Assembly: GCA_964020975.1 (NCBI GenBank)
Contig: OZ026619.1
Location: forward strand, 80,875,832 to 80,939,831
Source: Hermodice carunculata
Taxonomy: Eukaryota > Annelida > Polychaeta > Eunicida > Amphinomidae
DNA: 64,000 bases
Direction: 5' to 3'
Shown: in pieces, positions 59,768-64,000 of the stretch
Layout of the letters: each line of letters begins with the position of its first letter
How positions within the stretch are numbered: the first letter of the stretch is position 1
Notes under the pieces: model-generated
Told to the model about the DNA's origin: nothing
Seen by the model: the letters and a program-made list of their open reading frames with translations, nothing else
Databases searched by the model: none
Program-made: the position numbers and the translations under genes

Positions 59768-62700
59768 GTAAGTGCATGCGACCTAGATAATATAGCTATG
59801 CGCTTTATTTTCGCTGGTTGATCACTTCCAATGAATGCAGGGGCCGAAGTGTCGGGGCTGTCCCAAGTCGCCGCCAAAACACGATTTGAACGTACGCGTG
59901 GGGAGATAGTGGTGGGGGTGGGCGAAAGGAGTGCAGTGGACGTGCACACTACATGGTGTGTACAGTCTTCCAACTGGGTTACCCCGGACATGAACCGTTC
60001 GCAATCACAAATTGAAAGACCCGCCTGTCCATTCATTTGTGTTTAGAAATTATTAGGTTTGGTGGGCCATTGATCAAATCTCTGCATAGTTATGATATGA
60101 AAATGTAATATAGAAAAATTGAACATGATATAATTTCCATTGCTTGAATGTTTGCAGTACGGTGATCAACTGCCGGCAGTGGTGGTGTTGGGTCTATTCT
60201 ATGTGGGGCATTGCCAGAGTATTGTAAGCAGGCCAACCCCGGGGGGAACTTCTTTGTGAATTTACACTAAAAGACTTAAAGCGTTTAGCAGCAGTAATTT
60301 TTTTAGACGAAGTGGTATGCTGACAGTTAGTTCACCCTGCACTGCAGTTCGTTTTCCCCCTCCCATACCACATGATAAGTAGGCATAATTTTATGATTTG
60401 TATGTTAACATATACTTATAACTCCGAAGTTTATAGTGGTCTATAGTTTACGATGAACACACTATCGCATCTTCAGTGGCTCCGCCACTACTTGTGTATT
60501 GTCCCAGATACCTGTGTATAGGCTGCACCTAAATGCTGCTCTCAGCTGGATTAGGTATCATGTGTTGTTGTGTGCCCGCTACATTGTGGCATCATAGACT
60601 TTAATGTATATGCATTGTCAGCATGATTGTCAACATGGAATTTGCTGTTCAGGTGTCAGCATAGAAGCCAAAGAAGTGGAAATATAAAGTTGATTTACAG
60701 GTTGACGATAATACACCAGTTAGCACATTTTAATAGCCTTCGCTTTGGCTAAGTGAGTTCATTTGTGGGTAATACAGGATGTTTTTACATTCGTGTTTAA
60801 CATGTGCAGTGTTTGCTAAAGAGTGGTTACTGACAATTGAATATATTGAGTCCTTTCTTTTCCTTGCAGCACAAGTTATTGAAAAGAAAACTTGACAACA
60901 ATAGTGAAAACGCAAACTTAGACCCAAATCTTGCTGAAGAGACTGGGTCTCCACAGGGAAAGATACCACGTACCTCAGTCAAGAGTGAATCAGCAGAAAG
61001 TAAACTGCCAAGTTTGTCCGTTCAGATTGTGCAAAAGATAACACCACAACAACAGGAACGGTCACAAACAATACATACAAAACTGACTGTAAGCTCCACG
61101 GTCAAAACTGGGCCCAGTGATTCGCCCGAAGGGGGCCAAGGTAACCATGGAACTTCTACAAATGTTCAGACCAGTACAAACATCGAGTGTAAGCAAGAAC
61201 CTCAGGAGGACTCTCAATGTGGTGGTGGATCTTCAAACTCTAGTAACACAACCTTTGCGGAGTCATTCGGTATCGAGGACGTAGAGGAACTTCAAGCGAT
61301 TTTAGATACATTAGAAAACGAGAACGGTGAAATTCCGAGGGAAATAATTGAAGAATTTGAAGAAGTGTGTAATAATAGTATTAACCACGAAAAAAACGAA
61401 CCAGACTTGCCCAAGGATCAAATGGATTTACCTGTATTTAGTGGTACAAACAGCAAAAGATCCCCGGGTATGTTCGCTGATCCTGTGAATCAGCAAGCAA
61501 ATGTTAACCCTATGTATGACAATTCAGCATCTATGAATCATAATATGAACAATATGGGTGCTCCAACAGCTACACAGGCCCCTGGGTATAGGCCCCCTGC
61601 ACCCCCTGCTGTGCCAGGAAATGGACCTTTGTTGACAATTGGTGAGTCTGGTCCAGCAGCAGAAACATTGAAACAAATGGCTGCCCAGCACCAAAACCAG
61701 GATCAGGGTCAGTATGCTGGAATGAAGGGGCCAATGCCCCCACATTATGGACAAATACCCCCAAACCCAGGACCTGAACATTTACCAGAGGGCTATGGCC
61801 CTGGGCCAAGGGGAGGACAAATACCCGGGTATCCAGGGTATGAAAACTATAATGCTGTGACCAGCCAACAGCAGGGTTCTATGTACCCCTATAATCAACA
61901 GACTCAGGCTCATGTTGCCAACATGCATAGACATAATATGCAGGCTAGGATACCTGTGGGTCAGGACCCTTCATTGTCTTATGGTGGTACTAAGCCTCTG
62001 TCCCATTATGGGGAGCCAGTGGCAGGTAGGGCAGCCCAGGAACCCTCCTCATTACAACAACTACAGAATCAGGTGCAGTCTCACTTCCAGCAAACACAAG
62101 GTCAAGGTCAAAGTGCTCAAGGTCAACACATGCAAATTACCCAAAGTCAGCACATGCAGATGTCCCATGGTAACCAACGACTGCAAATGTCGCAAACGCA
62201 GCAGATGCAGATACATGGTGCACCCAGCCAGCCTATATCTGTAGCACAGCAGCAGTCATTTAGTATGTCACAGGGCATGGGTGGTCAACAGAATCAGTCA
62301 CAGTATATGAATGAACAAATGAAAATGCAGCTAATTCAGGAAAAGTTACATCAGGAACAAAGACAGAGAGAAGCTGAGCAGCAAAGGCAAGCTCAGATGC
62401 AGTCATATATGAATAGGGCACCGCCGGAGTATCAGAACAAAATGCAGGTGCCAAATGGGACTTACACAACAAACAATATGGCTACTAACCCTTTGCAGAC
62501 CATGCAAAACATGGTTAATCAGACCAGCCAAAGTATGCAGCCAAATGCTGCACCCAATGGGATGTATCATGGACCAGTGAAATCAGAGATGGGGCAGATG
62601 TCCACCCAGAATCCTATGGGGCAAGTGAATGCGCACGCGATGTCCCAAATGAGCAGCCAAGCAACAACCAATGGGTCACCAATGCCTAGGGGACCGGGTA

Positions 62701-63470
62701 CCCCAGTGGCAGGTCCAGAGATGCCTAACTATCCCCAAGCTCAAAGGCAAGGGATGTACCCAGGACCTCCTATGGCCAGTCAGAATGGGCCAACTGGCAC
62801 AACGCAAAACAGGCCATCAAAAGCTAGCACTCCAACATATACTAGTGCAATAATGCGAAATCAACGGCCACCAAATGTGAACGTGGGACCAGATGGACTG
62901 AATATTTCTCAGCAACGGTCTCACGGTGGAGAGTGGCCACGGCAGATGATGCCCGGTCAGAGACAGCCAGGGCCACAACAAATGAATCGGCCACGTATGC
63001 CAGCTTCAAATATGATGCAGTATGGTGGCTATTCCAGCCCAACTGCCATGAGTATTGCCAATGCACAGCGAATGCAGATGCACCAGCAACAGGCAATGCA
63101 CGCACAGCAGCAACGAAGCGCAATCCATGGTGGCAATGCAATGGCACAGCAAAATGCATCCATTATGATGCATCAACAGCAGATGGCCCAGGTTCAAATG
63201 CAGAACAATCGAAACATGGCTAATATGACTATGTCCCAGTCTGCATCTTTGTCAACCAACTCCCACCCCAATCAGACTCACCAACACCCACATCCGAACC
63301 ACCCAACGCCCCAAGGATATCATCCACAGAACCAACCAAATAACAACTCAGACTTTCCATTGGACTTCCTAGACAATGCCCAAACGAACAATCCAGACTT
63401 TTTTGAATCTATGGTACAAAATGCTAATCCCTCAGACTTTAATCTTATTGACGAGATATTTGGTAAGTGA
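59513..63470 (+). CDS. MAML: Mastermind-like transcriptional co-activator (Notch pathway)
   Basis: MAML proteins dock on the Notch intracellular domain bound to CSL/RBPJ in the nucleus and recruit p300/CBP to switch on Notch targets. The model joins 59513-59767 and 60870-63470: 951 residues if the TGA at 63468 is used. Residues 11-70 are the Notch/CSL-binding helix. From 86 on the protein is low-complexity, rich in Gln, Met, Asn and Pro, with an acidic amphipathic patch at about 219-252 and an acidic C-terminus at about 912-951, the arrangement expected of this family (roughly 1,000 residues in vertebrates). The ATG at 59513 has A at -3 and G at +4 and is the first in-frame ATG in the exon. 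The vertebrate paralogue number cannot be assigned; invertebrates usually have one such gene. Confidence 0.9.
59768..60869 (+). other. MAML: MAML intron 1 (phase 0)
   Basis: 1,102 bp, donor GTAAGTGCATG, acceptor with a long pyrimidine tract TCCTTTCTTTTCCTTGCAG. A GC- and CpG-rich part at about 59830-60000 follows the exon; the rest is unremarkable. Confidence 0.9.
60870..63470 (+). CDS. MAML: MAML coding exon 2: activation region
   Basis: Starts at HKLLKRKLDN (residue 86), continuing the basic stretch from exon 1. Ser/Thr-rich text follows, then the acidic helix GIEDVEELQAILDTLENE and EIPREIIEEFEEV (about 219-252), a candidate p300/CBP contact. From about 300 to 900 it is Gln/Met/Asn/Pro-rich with many QQQ and HMQ runs. 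The last 40 residues repeat a hydrophobic-acidic motif: DFPLDFLD, NPDFFESMVQ, DFNLIDEIFG. The final codons read TTT|GGTAAG|TGA, so a consensus donor GTAAGT (63463) overlaps the stop. If spliced there, the exon ends at 63462 in phase 1 and the protein continues outside the window. Confidence 0.88.
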   Translation, partial: HKLLKRKLDNNSENANLDPNLAEETGSPQGKIPRTSVKSESAESKLPSLSVQIVQKITPQQQERSQTIHTKLTVSSTVKTGPSDSPEGGQGNHGTSTNVQTSTNIECKQEPQEDSQCGGGSSNSSNTTFAESFGIEDVEELQAILDTLENENGEIPREIIEEFEEVCNNSINHEKNEPDLPKDQMDLPVFSGTNSKRSPGMFADPVNQQANVNPMYDNSASMNHNMNNMGAPTATQAPGYRPPAPPAVPGNGPLLTIGESGPAAETLKQMAAQHQNQDQGQYAGMKGPMPPHYGQIPPNPGPEHLPEGYGPGPRGGQIPGYPGYENYNAVTSQQQGSMYPYNQQTQAHVANMHRHNMQARIPVGQDPSLSYGGTKPLSHYGEPVAGRAAQEPSSLQQLQNQVQSHFQQTQGQGQSAQGQHMQITQSQHMQMSHGNQRLQMSQTQQMQIHGAPSQPISVAQQQSFSMSQGMGGQQNQSQYMNEQMKMQLIQEKLHQEQRQREAEQQRQAQMQSYMNRAPPEYQNKMQVPNGTYTTNNMATNPLQTMQNMVNQTSQSMQPNAAPNGMYHGPVKSEMGQMSTQNPMGQVNAHAMSQMSSQATTNGSPMPRGPGTPVAGPEMPNYPQAQRQGMYPGPPMASQNGPTGTTQNRPSKASTPTYTSAIMRNQRPPNVNVGPDGLNISQQRSHGGEWPRQMMPGQRQPGPQQMNRPRMPASNMMQYGGYSSPTAMSIANAQRMQMHQQQAMHAQQQRSAIHGGNAMAQQNASIMMHQQQMAQVQMQNNRNMANMTMSQSASLSTNSHPNQTHQHPHPNHPTPQGYHPQNQPNNNSDFPLDFLDNAQTNNPDFFESMVQNANPSDFNLIDEIFGK

Positions 63471-64000
63471 AAACTGTCCCGTTGGAATTTGATTATGATG
63501 TGGCTGTATGTGGTAAGGAGAATGAGGTCTGAATGATTTATAACTGGTCACGAACAGCTCTGCTGAGTATCATTGTACCAGTGGATTGGAACAATATTGA
63601 CTTAGTCAATGAGATCAAAGCTTGTGCTTGTCCGCAGTGCTACGGTACACACTTGTTAATTTCCACTCTGGAATTACACTGGAGAAAGATGTGGTTGTAT
63701 GAAGCACTGTAAGTATTTAAATACCCAAAGTGTTTGGTCAGCGACCCAACTTTTTGGGCCAGACTGGTAAATTTGAAAGATACATGTTGATTGAAAATTT
63801 TGACAGATTGACTCGCAACCCATCATCTTGCCAAAAACTTGGTTGTATGAAATGAAACTGTGGGACCACTTTTCTCTTCCAGCAGCAGTGTTGAGAGGAT
63901 TTACTATGGACAGACATTTGGTATTGCTCATCCTCCATGCTTTAATGGACAAATATATTATGAGGGTTGCATCAAATCTTGCAGGGAAAAGAGTAGTATC
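63471..64000 (+). other. MAML: MAML 3' UTR or intron 2 start
   Basis: Directly follows the stop/donor overlap. No AATAAA polyadenylation signal and no further MAML-like exon is visible in these 530 bp, so neither reading can be chosen from the window. Confidence 0.5.

Noticed and set aside
59284-60036. 250-codon minus-strand frame opposite MAML exon 1
   Set aside because: Antisense to a well-supported coding exon and continues across its intron; composition follows from the CpG-rich sense strand.
60837-60869. Start of MAML exon 2 product at 60837
   Set aside because: This begins at TTG inside the pyrimidine tract; the acceptor CAG ending at 60869 and continuity with exon 1 place the exon start at 60870.

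Overview
The window is eukaryotic (metazoan) genomic DNA: split genes with GT-AG introns, long non-coding stretches, TA, AAT and GTAT microsatellites, and dense short non-autonomous DNA transposons. Nothing bacterial is present. The repeat style (TTAA- and TA-flanked palindromic MITEs, and elements carrying ~145-bp tandem cores with TGACCTT/AAGGTCA motifs ending in a C/G-rich hairpin) is what I associate with marine lophotrochozoans, most likely a mollusc. That placement is inference; the window holds no species-diagnostic gene.

Two host genes are supported, arranged head to head. On the minus strand are the first two coding exons of a mitochondrial HSP90, TRAP1 (ATG at 55949, exons 55949-55817 and 53168-52980, matching phases). 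No later TRAP1 exon was recognised down to position 1, so most or all of 1-52979 is probably a very large intron 2 that leaves the window on the left. On the plus strand is a Mastermind-like gene (Notch co-activator, MAML): coding exon 1 at 59513-59767 encodes the Notch/CSL-binding helix, and a large Gln/Met-rich exon 2 at 60870-63462 or 63470 encodes the activation region. A CpG-rich upstream exon and a spliced 59-codon upstream ORF (58518-59379) probably belong to the MAML leader. About 2.5 kb separates the two genes.

Layout: 1-430, 31-bp satellite. 431-15154, cluster of piggyBac-like (TTAA) and pogo/Tigger-like (TA) MITEs, a miRNA-like hairpin (4306-4392), a TA array and a local duplication. 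17084-18130, MITE plus the first ~145-bp-core element. 20-25 kb, tandem repeats and microsatellites. 25.9-27.2 kb, largest ~145-bp-core element. 30.3-31.2 kb, GTAT array and 44/46-bp minisatellite. 32.7-35.2 kb, repeat-poor block rich in homeodomain/SOX-like words. 41.3-45.6 kb, further ~145-bp-core elements and nested MITEs. 46.3-51.2 kb, no recognisable feature. 51.2-52.5 kb, MITEs and a TA array. 52.98-55.95 kb, TRAP1 exons. 58.4-64 kb, MAML.

The most unusual material is the repeat fraction. Several MITE families with different TTAA-bounded ends share one internal hairpin module (GTCAACAGCTTTCC and its complement), and the same arm sequence is the apparent seed of the 31-bp satellite. A separate element class spreads arrays of paired nuclear-receptor-like half-sites on a nucleosome-length period. 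No virus-derived element and no transposase gene was recognised.
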